Shown: positions 34,625 through 49,642, counted from the first letter of the stretch. The stretch is DNA of 64,000 nucleotides from Saccharum officinarum (GCA_020631735.1 CM036221.1:12195381-12259380), one strand, 5' to 3'. Program-made: numbers and translations. Notes: a model not told the origin generated them from the letters alone.

Positions 34625-37600
34625 CAACTCATTTCATAACATGGGTGGTGCCAGACATCTTTGACGGAATTGCATGATTTCACCAAAACAAACACTGCTT
34701 TGTTGCCTATGGTAAGTTAATTTTAGAAAAGTCTCTAGGGACCCACTTTTGCGAACTCAGGTTCCCTAGGATGAGGCCTATAGTTCTATAGCCATAAAAA
34801 AACTAGCTCGATTCCGTGTATAGAAGGCAAGTTTCTCAAGGTTTTACATTTGCCACGACGTCTGAATCGGTTGTTTTCCGATGTCACGGCTATCACGGTA
34901 CTTTAACGGGGTGGTTGTACGACGTAATTGATACTGCCTTCATGTAAGCTCTCCACCCTAACATGAGATGTGCCATTCCTATCACAACCAACTCATTTCG
35001 TAACACGAGTGAACCCAGACATCTTTGCTAGAATTGCTTGATTTCAGCAAAATAAACACTTCTTTATTGCCTATGATAAGTTATTTTTAGAAAAGTCTCC
35101 AGGAATCCACTTTGGCCAATTTAGGTTTCCTAGGGTGAGGCCTGTAGTTCTACAACCATGAAAAAAACTAGCTTGATTCCATGTCCAGAAGGCAAAGTTC
35201 TCAAGGTTTTACATTTGCCACAATATATGCATCGGCAGTCCTAGTGTCGCGGCCATCACAGTATATTAACTACGTGATTGTGTGACATAGTTGATAATAA
35301 CTTCATCAAAGCTCTGCACCCTAACATGAGATGTGCCATTCCTATCACGAACCAACTCATTTTGTAACACGGGTGGAGCCTAGACTTCTTTGTTGGAATT
35401 GCATGATTTCAGCAAAACAAACACTACTTTGTTGCCTATGATAAGTTATTTTTAGAAAAAATCTCTAATAACCCACTTTTGCCAATTTAGGTTCCCTAGG
35501 GTGAGGCCTATAGTTCTATAGTCATGAAAAAAACTAGCTTGATTCCATGTCCAGAAGGCAAATTTCTTAAGGTTTTACATTTGCCATGACATCTGAATCG
35601 GCAGTTTCCGGTGTTGCGGCCATCACGGTACCTTAATGGTGTGGTTGTGCGACATAATTGATACTGGCTTCATCTAAGCTCTCCACCCTAACATGAGATG
35701 TGCCATTCCTGTCATAACCAACTCATTTCATAACATGGGTGGAGCCAGACATCTTTGACGGAATTGCATGATTTCACCAAAACAAACACTGCTTTGTTGC
35801 CTATGGTAAGTTAATTTTAGAAAAGTCTCTAGGGACCCACTTTTGCGAACTTAGGTTCCCTAGGATGAGGCCTATAGTTCTATAGCCATAAAAAAACTAG
35901 CTCGATTCCATGTCTAGAAGGCAAGTTTCTCAAGGTTTTACATTTGCCACGACATCTGAATCGGCTATTTCGATGTCACGGCCATCACGGTACCTTAACG
36001 GCGTGGTTGTACGACGTAATTGATACTGCCTTCATGTAAGCTCTCCACCCTAACATGAGATGTGCCATTCCTATCACAACCAACTCATTTCGTAACACGG
36101 GTGGACCCAGACATCTTTGACGAAATTGCATGATTTCACCAAAACAAACACTGCTTTGTTGCCTATGATAAGTTAATTTTAGAAAAGTCTCCAGGGACCC
36201 ACTTTTGTGAACTCAGGTTCCCTAGGATGAGGCCTATAGTTCTATAGCCATGAAAAAAAACTAGCTTGATTCCATTTCCAGAAGGCAAGTTCTCAAGGTT
36301 TTACATTTGCCACGACATCTGAATCGGCTATTTAGATGTCACGGCCATCACGGTACCTTAACTACGTGGTTGTGTGACGTAATTGATACTGCTTCATGTA
36401 AGCTCTCCACCCTAACATGAGATGTGCCATTCCTATCACAACCAACTCGTTTCATAACACGGGTGAACCCAGACATCTTTGACGGAATTGCTTGATTTCA
36501 CCAAAATAAACACTGCTTTATTGCCTATGATAAGTTATTTTTAGAAAAGTCTCCAAGGATCCACTTTGCCAATTTAGGTTTCCTAGGGTGAGGCCTATAG
36601 TTCTACAACCATGAAAAAACTAGCTTGATTCCATGTCCAGAAGGCAAAGTTCTCAAGGTTTTACATTTGCCACAACATATGCATCGGCAGTCCTAGTGTC
36701 GCGGCCATCACGGTATATTAACTACGTGATTGTGTGACGTAGTTGATAATAACTTCATCAAAGCTCTCCACCCTAACATGAGATGTGTCATTCCTATCAC
36801 AACCAACCCATTTCATAACACGGGTGGAGCCAGACATCTTTGATGGAATTGCATTATTTCACCGAAACAAACACTGCTTTGTTGCCTATGATAAGTTATT
36901 TTTAGAAAAAATCTCTAATAACCCACTTTTGCCAATTTAGGTCCCTAGGGTGAGGCCTATAGTTCTATATTCATGAAAAAACTAGCATGATTCCATGTCC
37001 AGAAGGCAAATTTCTTAAGGTTTTACATTTGCCATGACATCTGAATCGGCAGTTTCCGGTGTTGCGGCCATCACGGTACCTTAACGGTGTGGTTGTGTGA
37101 CATAATTGATACTGGCTTCATCTAAGCTCTCCACCCTAACATGAGATGTGCCATTCCTATCACAACCAACTCATTTCATAACACGGGTGGAGCCAGACAT
37201 CTTTGACGGAATTGCATGATTTCACCAAAACAAACACTGCTTTGTTGCCTATGATAAGTTAATTTTAGAAAAGTCTCTAGGGACCCACTTTTGCGAACTT
37301 AGGTTCCCTAGGATGAGGCCTATAGTTCTATAGCCATAAAAAAACTAGCTCGATTCCATTCCAGAAGGCAAGTTTCTCAAGGTTTTACATTTGCCACGAC
37401 ATCTGAATCGGCTGTTTGATGTCACGGACATCACGGTACCTTAACGACGTGGTTGTACGACGTAATTGATACTGCCTTCATGTAAGCTCTCCACCCTAAC
37501 ATTAGATGTGCCATTCCTATCACAACCAACTCGTTTCGTAACACGGGTGAACCCAGACATCTTTGACGGAATTGCTTGATTTCACCAAAATAAACACTGC

Positions 37601-40600
37601 TTTATTGCCTATGATAAGTTATTTTTAGAAAAGTCTCCAGGGATCCACTTTGGCCAATTTAGGTTTCCTAGGGTGAGCCTATAGTTCTACAACCATGAAA
37701 AAAAACTAGCCTGATTCCATGTCCAGAAGGCAAAGTTCTCAAGGTTTTACATTTGCCACAACATATGCATCGGCAGTCCTAGTGTCGCGGCCATCACGGT
37801 ATATTAACTACGTGATTGTGTGACGTAGTTGATAATAACTTCATCAAAGCTCTCCACCCTAACATGAGATGTGTCATTCCTATCACAACCAACCCATTTC
37901 ATAACACGGGTGGAGCCAGACATCTTTGATGGAATTGCATTATTTCACCGAAACAAACACTGCTTTGTTGCCTATGATAAGTTATTTTTAGAAAAAATCT
38001 CTAATAACCCACTTTTGCCAATTTAGGTTCCCTAGGGTGAGGCCTATAGTTCTATAGTCATGAAAAAAACTAGCTTGATTCCATGTCCAGAAGGCAAATT
38101 TCTTAAGGTTTTACATTTGCCATGACATCTGAATCGGCAGTTTCCGGTGTTGCGGCCATCACGGTACCTTAACGGTGTGGTTGTGTGACATAATTGATAC
38201 TGGCTTCATCTAAGCTCTCCACCCTAACATGAGATGTGCCATTCCTATCACAACCAACTCATTTCATAACACGGGTGGAGCCAGACATCTTTGACGGAAT
38301 TGCATGATTTCACCAAAACAAACACTGCTTTGTTGCCTATGATAAGTTAATTTTAGAAAAGTCTCTAGGGACCCACTTTTGTGAACTCAGGTTCCCTAGG
38401 ATGAGGCCTATAGTTCTATAGCCATAAAAAAACTAGCTCGATTCCATGTCTAGAAGGCAAGTTTCTCAAGGTTTTACATTTGCCACGACATCTGAATCGG
38501 CTGTTTCGATGTCACGGCCATCACGGTACCTTAACGGCGTGGTTGTACGACGTAATTGATACTGCCTTCATGTAAGCTCTCCACCCTAACATGAGATGTG
38601 CCATTCCTATCACAACCAACTCATTTCGTAACACGGGTGAACCCAGACATCTTTGACGGAATTGCTTGATTTCACCAAAATAAACACTGCTTTATTGCCT
38701 ATGATAAGTTATTTTTAGAAAAGTCTCCAGGGATCCACTTTGGCCAATTTAGGTTTCCTAGGGTGAGGCCTATAGTTCTACAACCATGAAAAAAACTAGC
38801 TTGATTCCATGTCCAGAAGGCAAAGTTCTCAAGGTTTTACATTTGCCACAACATATGCATCGGCAGTCCTAGTGTCGCGGCCATCACGGTATATTAACTA
38901 CGTGATTGTGTGACGTAGTTGATAATAACTTCATCAAAGCTCTCCACCCTAACATGAGATGTGTCATTCCTATCACAACCAACCCATTTCATAACACGGG
39001 TGGAGCCAGACATCTTTGATGGAATTGCATTATTTCACCGAAACAAACACTGCTTTGTTGCCTCTGATAAGTTATTTTTAGAAACAAATCTCTAATAACC
39101 CACTTTTGCCAATTTAGGTTCCCTAGGGTGAGGCCTATAGTTCTATAGTCATGAAAAAAACTAGCTTGATTCCATGTCCAGAAGGCAAATTTCTTAAGGT
39201 TTTACATTTGCCATGACATCTGAATCGGCAGTTTCCGGTGTTGCGGCCATCACGGTACCTTAACGGTGTGGTTGTGCGACATAATTGATACTGACTTCAT
39301 CTAAGCTCTCCACCCTAACATGAGATGTGCCATTCCTATCACAACCAACTCATTTCATAACACGGGTGGACCCAGACATCTTTGACGGAATTGCATGATT
39401 TCACCAAAACAAACACTGCTTTGTTGCCTATGATAAGTTAATTTTAGAAAAGTCTCTAGGGACCCACTTTTGCGAACTCAGGTTCCCTAGGATGAGGCCT
39501 ATAGTTCTATATCCATAAAAAAACTAGCTCGATTCCATGTCCAGAAGGCAAGTTTCTCAAGGTTTTACATTTGCCACGACATCTGAATCGGCTGTTTCCG
39601 ATGTCACGGCCATCACGGTACCTTAACGGCGTGGTTGTACGACGTAATTGATACTGCCTTCATGTAAGCTCTCCACCCTAACATGAGATGTGCCATTCCT
39701 ATCACAACCAACTCATTTCGTAACACGGGTGAACCCAGACATCTTTGACGGAATTGCTTGATTTCACCAAAATAAACACTACTTTATTTCCTATGATAAG
39801 TTATTTTTAGAAAAGTCTCCAGGGATCCACTTTGGCCAATTTAGGTTTCCTTGGGTGAAGCCTATAGTTCTACAACCATGAAAAAAACTATCTTGATTCC
39901 ATGTCCAGAAGGCAAAGTTCTCAAGGTTTTACATTTGCCACAACATATGCATCGGCAGTCCTAGTGTCGCGGCCATCACGGTATATTAACTACGTGATTG
40001 TGTGACGTAGTTGATAATAACTTCATCAAAGCTCTCCACCCTAACATGAGATGTGTCATTCCTATCACAACCAACCCATTTCATAACACGGGTGGAGCCA
40101 GACATCTTTGATGGAATTGCATTATTTCACCGAAACAAACACTGCTTTGTTGCCTATGATAAGTTATTTTTAGAAAAAATCTCTAATAACCCACTTTTGC
40201 CAATTTAGGTTCCCTAGGGTGAGGCCTATAGTTCTATAGTCATGAAAAAAACTAGCTTGATTCCATGTCCAGAAGGCAAATTTCTTAAGGTTTTACATTT
40301 GCCACGACATCTGAATCGGCAGTTTCCGGTGTTGCGGCCATCACGGTACCTTAATGGTGTGGTTGTGCGACATAATTGATACTGGCTTCATCTAAGCTCT
40401 CCACCCTAACATGAGATGTGCCATTCCTATCATAACCAACTCATTTCATAACACGGGTGGAGCCAGACATCTTTGACGGAATTGCATGATTTCACCAAAA
40501 CAAACACTGCTTTGTTGCCTATGATAAGTTAATTTTAGAAAAGTCTCTAGGGACCCACTTTAGCGAACTCAGGTTCCCTAGGATGAGGCCTATAGTTCTA

Positions 40601-43600
40601 TAGCCATAAAAAAACTAGCTCGATTCCATGTCTAGAAGGCAAGTTTCTCAAGGTTTTATATTTGTCACGACATCTGAATCGGCTATTTCGATGTCACGGC
40701 CATCACAGTACCTTAACGGCGTGGTTGTACGACGTAATTGATACTACCTTCATGTAAGCTCTCCACCCTAACATGAGATGTGCCATTCCTATCACAACCA
40801 ACTCATTTCGTAACACGGGTGAACCCAGACATCTTTGACGGAATTGCTTGATTTCACCAAAATAAACACTACTTTATTTCCTATGATAAGTTATTTTTAG
40901 AAAAGTCTCCAGGGATCCACTTTGGCCAATTTAGGTTTCCTTGGGTGAAGCCTATAGTTCTACAACCATGAAAAAAACTATCTTGATTCCATGTCCAGAA
41001 GGCAAAGTTCTCAAGGTTTTACATTTGCCACAACATATGCATCGGCAGTCCTAGTGTCACGGCCATCACGGTATATTAACTACGTGATTGTGTGACGTAG
41101 TTAATAATAACTTCATCAAAGCTCTACACCCTAACATGAGATGTGTCATTCCTATCACAACCAACCCATATCATAACACGGGTGGAGCCAGACATCTTTG
41201 ATGGAATTGCATTATTTCACCGAAACAAACACTGCTTTGTTGCCTATGATAAGTTATTTTTAGAAAAAATCTCTAATAACCCACTTTTGCCAATTTAGGT
41301 TCCCTAGGGTGAGGCCTATAGTTCTATAGTCATGAAAAAAACTAGCTTGATTCCATGTCCAGAAGGCAAATTTCTTAAGGTTTTACATTTGCCACGACAT
41401 CTGAATCGGCAGTTTCCGGTGTTGCGGCCATCACGGTACCTTAATGGTGTGGTTGTGCGACATAATTGATACTGGCTTCATCTAAGCTCTCCACCCTAAC
41501 ATGAGATGTGCCATTCCTATCATAACCAACTCATTTCATAACACGGGTGGAGCCAGACATCTTTGACGGAATTGCATGATTTCACCAAAACAAACACTGC
41601 TTTGTTGCCTATGATAAGTTAATTTTAGAAAAGTCTCTAGGGACCCACTTTTGCGAACTCAGGTTCCCTAGGATGAGGCCTATAGTTCTATATCCATAAA
41701 AAAACTAGCTCGATTCCATGTCCAGAAGGCAAGTTTCTCAAGGTTTTACATTTGCCACGACATCTGAATCGGCTGTTTCCGATGTCATGGCCATCACGGT
41801 ACCTTAACGGCGTGGTTGTACGACGTAATTGATACTGGCTTCATGTAAGCTCTCCACCCAAACATGAGATGTGCCATTCCTATCACAACCAACTCATTTC
41901 GTAACACGGGTAAACCCAGACATCTTTGACGGAATTGCTTGATTTCACCAAAATAAACACTACTTTATTTCCTATGATAAGTTATTTTTAGAAAAGTCTC
42001 CAGGGATCCACTTTGGCCAATTTAGGTTTCCTTGGGTGAAGCCTATAGTTCTACAACCATGAAAAAAACTATCTTGATTCCATGTCCAGAAGGCAAAGTT
42101 CTCAAGGTTTTACATTTGCCACAACATATGCATCGGCAGTCCTAGTGTCACGGCCATCACGGTATAATAACTACATGATTGTGTGACGTAGTTAATAATA
42201 ACTTCATCAAAGCTCTGCACCCTAACATGAGATGTGTCATTCCTATCACAACCATCCCATATCATAACACGGGTGGAGCCAGACATCTTTGATGGAATTG
42301 CATTATTTCACCGAAACAAACACTGCTTTGTTGCCTATGATAAGTTATTTTTAGAAAAAATCTCTAATAACCCACTTTTGCCAATTTAGGTTCCCTAGGG
42401 TGAGGCCTATAGTTCTATAGTCATGAAAAAAACTAGCTTGATTCCATGTCCAGAAGGCAAATTTCTTAAGGTTTTACATTTGCCACGACATCTGAATCGG
42501 CAGTTTCCGGTGTTGCGGCCATCATGGTACCTTAATGGTGTGGTTGTGCGACATAATTGATACTGGCTTCATCTAAGCTCTCCACCCTAACATCAGATGT
42601 GCCATTCCTATCATAACCAACTCATTTCATAACACGGGTGGAGCCAGACATCTTTGACGGAATTGCATGATTTCACCAAAACAAACCCTCCTTTGTTGCC
42701 TATGATAAGTTAATTTTAGAAAAGTCTCTTGGGACCCACTTTTGCGAACTCAGGTTCCCTAGGATGAGGCCTATAGTTCTATATCCATAAAAAAACTAGC
42801 TCGATTCCATGTCCAGCAGGCAAGTTTCTCAAGGTTTTACATTTGCCATGACATCTGAATCGGCTGTTTTCGATGTCATGGCCATCACGGTACCTTAACG
42901 GTGTGGTTGTACGACGTAATTGATACTGGCTTCATGTAAGCTCTCCACCCAAACATGAGATGTGTCATTCCTATCAAAACCAACTCGTTTCGTAACATGG
43001 GTGAACCCAGACATCTTTGATGGAATTGCTTGATTTCACCAAAATAAACACTACTTTATTTCCTATGATAAGTTATTTTTTGAAAAGTCTCCAGGGATCC
43101 ACTTTGGCCAATTTAGGTTTCCTTGGGTGAAGCCTATAGTTCTACAACCATGAAAAAAACTATCTTGATTCCATGTCCAGAAGGCAAAGTTCTCAAGGTT
43201 TTATATTTGCCACAACATATGCATCAGCAGTCCTAGTGTCACGGCCATCACGGTATATTAACTACGTGATTTTGTGACATAGTTGATAACAACTTCATCA
43301 AAGCTCTCCACCCTAACATGAGATGTGTCAGTCCTATCACAACTAACCCATTTCATAACACGGGTGGAGCCAGATATCTTTGATGGAATTGCATTATTTC
43401 ACCGAAACAAACACTGCTTTGTTGCCTACGATAAGTTATTTTTAGAAAAAATCTCTAATAACCCACTTTTGCCAATTTAGGTTCCCTAGGGTGAGGCCTA
43501 TAGTTCTATAGTCATTAAAAAACTAGCTTGATTCCATGTCCAGAAGGCAAATTTCTAAAGGTTTTGCATTTGCCATGACATCTGAATCGGAAGTTTTTGG

Positions 43601-46600
43601 TGTTGCGGCCATCACGGTACCTTAATGGTGTGGTTGTGTGACATAATTGATACTGGCTTCATCTAAGCTCTCCACCCTAACATGAGATGTGTCATTCCTA
43701 TCATAACCAACTCATTTCATAACACGGGTGGAGCCAGACATCTTTGACGGAATTGCATGATTTCACCAAAACAAACACTGCTTTGTTGCCTATGATAAGT
43801 TAATTTTAGAAAAGTCTCTAGGGACCCACTTTTGTGAACTCATCTTCCCTAGGATGAGGCCTATAGTTCTATATCCATAAAAAAACTAGCTCGATTCCAT
43901 GTCCAGAAGGCAAGTTTCTCAAGGTTTTACATTTGCCATGACATCTGAATCGGCTGTTTCCGATGTCATGGCCATCACGGTACCTTAACGGCATGGTTGT
44001 ACAACGTAATTGATACTAGCTTCATGTAAGCTCTCCACCCAAACATGAGATGTGTCTTTCCTATCAAAACCAACTCGTTTCGTAACACGGGTGAACCCAG
44101 ACATCTTTGACAGAATTGCTTGATTTCACCAAAATAAACACTACTTTATTTCCTATGATAAGTTATTTTTAGAAAAGTCTCCAGGGATCCACTATGGCCA
44201 ATTTAGGTGTCCTAGGGTGAGGCCTGTAGTTTTACAACCATGAAAAAAACTAGCTTGATTCCATGTCCAGAAGGCAAAGTTCTCAAGGTTTTACATTTGC
44301 CACAACATATGCATCGGCAGTCCTAGTGTCGCGGCCATCACGGTATATTAACTACGTGATTATGTGACGTAGTTGATAATAACTTCATCAAAGCTCTCCA
44401 CCCTAACATGAGAGTTTTCATTCCTATCACAACCAACCCATTTCATAACACGGGTGGAGCCAAACATCTTTGATAGAATTGCATTATTTCACCGAAACAA
44501 ACATTGCTTTGTTGCCTATGATAAGTTATTTTTAGAAAAAATCTATAATAACCCACTTTTGCCAATTTAGGTCCCTAGGGTGAGGCCTATAGTTCTATAG
44601 TCATGAAAAAAACTAGCTTGATTCCATTTCGAGAAGGCAAATTTCTTAAGATTTTACATTTGCCATGACATCTGAATCGGGAGTTTCCGGTGTTGCGGCC
44701 ATCACGGTACCTTAACGGTGTAGTTGTGTGACATAATTGATGCTGGCTTCATCTAAGCTCTCCACCCTAACATGAGATGTGCCATTCCAATCACAACCAA
44801 CTCATTTCATAACATGGGTGGACCCAGACATCTTTGACGGAATTACATGATTTCACCAAAACAAACACTGCTTTGTTGCCTATGATAAGTTAATTTTAGA
44901 AAAATCCCATGGGACCCACTTTTGTGAACTCAGGTTCCGTAGGATGAGGCCTATAGTTCTATAGCCATAAAAAAAACTAGCTCGATTCCATTTCTAGAAG
45001 GCAAGTTTCTCAAGGTTTTACATTTGCCATGACATCTGAATCGGCTGTTTTCGATGTCACGGCCATCACAGTACCTTAACGGTGTGGTTGTACGACGTAA
45101 TTGATACTGCCTTGATGTAAGCTCTCCACCCTAACAAGAGATGTGCCATTCCTATCACAACCAACTCATTTCGTAACACGGGTGAACCCAGACATCTTTG
45201 ACGGAATTGCTTGATTTCACCAAAATAAACACTGCTTTATTGCCTATGATAAGTTATTTTTAGAAAAGTCTCTAGGGATCCACTTTGGCCAATTTAGGTG
45301 TCCTAGGGTGAGGCCTGTAGTTCTACAACCATGAAAAAAACTAGCTTGATTCCATGTCCAGAAGGCAAAGTTCTCAAGGTTTTACATTTGCCACAACATA
45401 TGCATCGGCAGTCCTAGTGTCGCGGCCATCACGGTATATTAACTACGTGATTGTGTGACGTAGTTGATAATAACATCATCAAAGCTCTCCACCCTAACAT
45501 GAGATGTGTCATTCCTATCACAACCAACCCATGTCATAACACAGGTGGAGCCAGACATCTTTGATGGAATTGCATTATTTCACCGAAACAAACACTGCAT
45601 TGTTGCCTATGATAAGTTATTTTTAGAAAAAATCACTAATAACCCACTTTTGCCAATTTAGGTTTCCTATGGTGAGGCCTGTAGTTCTACAACCATCAAA
45701 AAAACTAGCTTGATTCCATGTCCAGAAGGCAAAGTTCTCAAGGTTTTACATTTGCCACAACATATGCATCGGTAGTCCTAGTGTCGTGGCCATCACGGTA
45801 TATTAACAACGTGATTGTGTGACGTAGTTGATAATAAATTCATCAAAGCTCTGCACCCTAACATGAGATGTGTCATTCCTATCACAACCAACCCATATCA
45901 TAACACGGGTGGAGCCAGACATCTTTGATGGAATTGCATTATTTCACCGAAACAAACACTGCTTTGTTGCCTATGATAAGTTATTTTTAGAAAAAATCTC
46001 TAATATCCCACTTTTGCCAATTTAGGTTCTCTAGAGTGAGGCCTATAATTCTATAGTCATGAAAAAAACTAGCTTGATTTTATGTCCAAAAGGAAAATTT
46101 CTTAAGGTTTTACATTTGCCACGACATCTGAATCGGCCGTTTCCGGTGTTGCGGCCATCGTGGTACCTTAACGGTGTGGTTGTGTGACATAATTGATACT
46201 GACTTCATCTAAGCTCTCCACCCTAACCTGAGATGTGCCATTCCTATCACAACCAACTCATTTCATAACACGGGTGGACCCAGACATCTTTGACAGAATT
46301 GCATGGTTTCACCAAAACAAACACTGCTTTGTTGCCTATGATAAGTTAATTTTAGAAAAGTCTCTAGGGACCCACTTTTGTGAACTCAGGTTCCATAGGA
46401 TGAGGCCTATAGTTCTATAGCCTTAAAAAACCTAGCTTGATTCCATTTCCAGAAGGCAAGTTTCTCAAGGTTTTATATTTGCCACGATATCTGAATCTGC
46501 TGTTTTCGATGTCACGGCCATCACGGTACATTAACTACGTGGTTGTACGACGTAATTGATACTGCCTTCATGAAAGCTCTCCACCCTAACATGAGATGTG

Positions 46601-47609
46601 CCATTCCTGTCACAACCAACTCGTTTCGTAACATGAGTGAACCTAGACATCTTTGACAGAATTGCTTGATTTCGCCAAAATAAACACTACTTTATTGCCT
46701 ATGATAAGTTATTTTTAGAAAAGTCTCCAGGGATCCACTTTTCCCAATTTAGGTTTCCTAGGGTGAGGCCTATAGTTCTACGACCATGAAAAAAACTAGC
46801 TTGATTCCATGTCCAGAAGGCAAAGTTCTCAAGGTTTTACATTTGCCACAACATATGCATCGGCAGTCCTAGTGTCGTGGCCATCACGGTATATTAACAA
46901 CATGATTGTGTGACGTAGTTTATAATAACTTCATCAAAGCTCTCCACCCTAACATTAGACGTATCATTCCTATCACAACCAACCCATTTCATAACAAGGG
47001 TGGAGCCAGACATCTTTGATGGAATAGCATTATTTCACCGAAACAAACTCTGCTTTGTTGCCTATGATAAGTTATTTTTAGAAACAATCTCTAATTACCC
47101 AATTTTGCCAGTTTAGGTTCCCTAGGGTGAGGCCTATAGTTTTATAGTCATGAAAAAAACTAGCTTGGTTCCATGTCCAGAAGGCAAATTTCTTAAGGTT
47201 TTACATTTGCCATGACATCTGAATCGGAAGTTTCCAGTGTTGCGGCCATCATGGTACATTAATTGTTTGGTTGTGCGACATAATTGATACTAACTTCATC
47301 TAAGCTCTCCACCCTAACATGAGATGTGCCATTCCTATCACAACCAACCAATTTCATAACATGGGTGGACCCAGACATCTTTGATGGAATTGCATGATTT
47401 CACCAAAACAAACACTCCTTTGTAGCCTATGATAAGTTAATTTTAGAAAAGTTTGTAGGGACCCACTTTTGTGAACTCAGGTTCCCTAGGATGAGGCCTA
47501 TAGTTCTATAGCCATAAAGAAACTAGCTTGATTCCATTTCTAGTAGGCAAGTTTCTCAAGGTTTTACATTTGCCACGACATCTGAATCGCCTATTTTCGA
47601 TGTCACAGC
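34625..47609 (-). repeat. ~360-bp satellite, right array, - orientation
   Basis: About 36 monomers, mostly in A-B-C order on the minus strand, with type C spaced ~1090 bp (36680, 37770, 38857, 39955, 41044). D monomers were not seen. The first 1.5 kb is the inverted homologue of 15287-13800, sharing private variants. A subfamily with TTTCCTATGATAAG and CCTTGGGTGAAGCC occupies about 39780-44160 and matches left-array units at 11570-13760. The last five bases (ACAGC) are the Sirevirus target duplication. Confidence 0.95.
47605..47609. other. Target-site duplication, left copy (ACAGC)
   Basis: The same five bases follow the element at 58894-58898. Removing the element and one copy restores an unbroken A monomer (TGTCACAGCCATCATGG). 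Confidence 0.95.
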
Positions 47610-49216
47610 TGAAAGGATCAAGATGCCCAAGAGGGGGGGTGAATTGGGCTTCTCTAAAAATTAAATGCAAGATTTAAAACCTACAAGCCGGAATTCACCC
47701 CTAGTGTCTACTTGTGTTCCTAGAGAGTCTACCGATACAAAGTTTTGCACCCTAGTTTCCAATCCTAATCTAGCAAGGCAAAACTAGGAATGTAAATCAA
47801 GCAATGAAAGTAAATACGAGAATGTAAATGCTTGAATGTAAAGGGGCAAGGAACACGGCGATGTTTTGCCGAGGTATCGGAGAGTCGCCACTCCCCACTA
47901 GTCCTCGTTGGAGCACCCGCGCAAGGGTGTAGCTCCCCCTTGATCCGCGCAAGGATCAAGTGCTCTCTACGGGTTGATTCTTCGACACTCCGTCGCGGCG
48001 AATCACCCAAAACCGCTCACAAGATGAGTTGGGTCATCCACAAGCTCCACCGGATGATCACCAAGACCCAATCACCACCACGCCGTCTAGGTGATGGCGA
48101 TCACCAAGAGTAACAAGCTAGAACTCTCACTTGACCACAGCGAGCCCAAATGAGAAGGTGGATGCACACTTGCTACTCTCTAATCGCTAGTGAGGTGCTC
48201 TCAAGCTTTGATTCTCAAATCACTATCCTCACTAGTGCTCTTGCACTCACTTACACTCCAAAGGTGTTTTTCAGCTGATCAAATGAGCAAGAGACCTCTA
48301 AAAGAGGTGGTGGGGTTGTATTTATACACCCCACAGACGAAACTAACCGTTACCTTCTGACTCAGCGAAACGCGGGCTGACCGGACGCGCCGGTCGAACT
48401 GACCGGACGCGCCGGTCGCTCGTAACGGTCGAAATCTGAAAAACAGCTGAGTGACCGGACGCGCCGGTCAGGGATGACCGGACGCGTCCGATCGTGCAGT
48501 GAGCATACTGTACTCGCACCGGACGCGCCACGGCGTCCGATGGGTGATGACCGGACGCGTCCGGTCTTCTCTGGACCTTACTGGACTGTGACCGGACGCG
48601 CCGATCACACCCAGGTCGCGTCCGATCGTGTGTTTCTTTCAAGTGACACGTGTCGACTTCTGACCACCGCGTCCGGTCCTCGCGAGGACCGCGTCCGGTG
48701 TTCAGAGCAGAAACCCTAGCCTCAGAACTGTACTGACCGGACGCGTCCGGTCATGCCGAGAACCGCGTCCGGTCCTGAGAAAACGACCCGTAATTTTCCG
48801 AAACACGACGCAACTTGAACCAAGTTGCTTCCAACTGAACTTTGAGCTCTTCTAGTACTGCCTAGCGCCAAGTTTAACAAGTGTGCACCACACCTAAACA
48901 TAGGACTCGCCTAGGTCAAGCTACCCGCTCATGCCCCCCTTTATAGTACGGCCAAAAGAGAAAAACGAAGATCCTAACGATTATTCCAAAAGTATCTCAA
49001 TACCTCAACATCCGGAACTAACCGTCCTTAATCTTGACGTCACTCTTTTGAAAACCGAAACGACTTCCATCAAGGGGCATGAATACCATGGTGCCCAAAG
49101 CAGTTAACACCTCCATGACCTAACTTACCAATGTTTCTGCAAAACACACGTTAGTCATGGTAATAAAGCGTTGTCATCAATTGCCGAAACCAAACCTTGG
49201 GGCCTAGATGCTTTCA
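47610..49216 (-). mobile_element. 3' LTR of the Sirevirus element (1607 bp)
   Basis: Left-hand LTR, same length as 57287-58893. A CpG-rich block (about 48378-48775) contains the perfect palindrome GACCGGACGCGTCCGGTC at 48549-48566 and 48735-48752 plus many half-sites and variants. On the minus strand this block lies upstream of the TATA box at 48319-48327. Apparent open frames here (47765-48010, 48343-48719) are LTR sequence, not genes. Confidence 0.95.
48319..48327 (-). promoter_or_regulatory. TATA box, 3' LTR copy
   Basis: The minus strand reads GTATAAATACAACCCC, downstream of the CpG-rich palindrome block. The 5' LTR copy is at 57996-58004. Confidence 0.7.
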
Positions 49217-49642
49217 ATCTCCCCCTTTTTGGTGATTGATGACAACACTGAGATATAAAGGATTTGAAATTGAGGTTTTCTAGCATGCATGGTTCACATA
49301 AGCAAAAAGCAATAAGCACAAAGGGTTAGGAATTGCTTATGTGCCCCATGCCAAAAGAGTGTACTCATAAGATAAGACAAAGAAACGTTAGTACACAGAC
49401 AGATATAGCTCATAAGAAATCGGAGTAAGGCACGGAAGCACAACCTTAGAGCTATAAATAAAAAAACGGTGACAAGAGATAACACTAACAGGATAAAACA
49501 TTAAGACTCATGATTTATCTCGCAACGACATGTCACACGAATGCAATGACTGAAAAGTAGACATGATGCATGAATGGAGCACACACAAAGAACAAAAAAC
49601 CTCTCTCAAAACTCCCCCTGAAACTACTCTCTCTCCCCTTTG
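49217..49642 (-). promoter_or_regulatory. Polypurine tracts before the 3' LTR
   Basis: The minus strand carries AAAAAGGGGGAGAT directly against the 3' LTR (49217-49230), and further purine tracts at about 49612-49620 and 49628-49642. Several PPTs upstream of the 3' LTR are a known conserved trait of Sireviruses. They prime plus-strand synthesis. The intervening ~380 bp is 3' untranslated and holds nothing else I can name. Confidence 0.75.

Noticed and set aside
48343..48719. Open frames rich in Arg/Ser in the LTR CpG block (and 58020-58396, 22309-22732)
   Set aside because: They are the translated GACCGGACGCGTCCGG repeats and occur identically in both LTRs on both strands. Non-coding.
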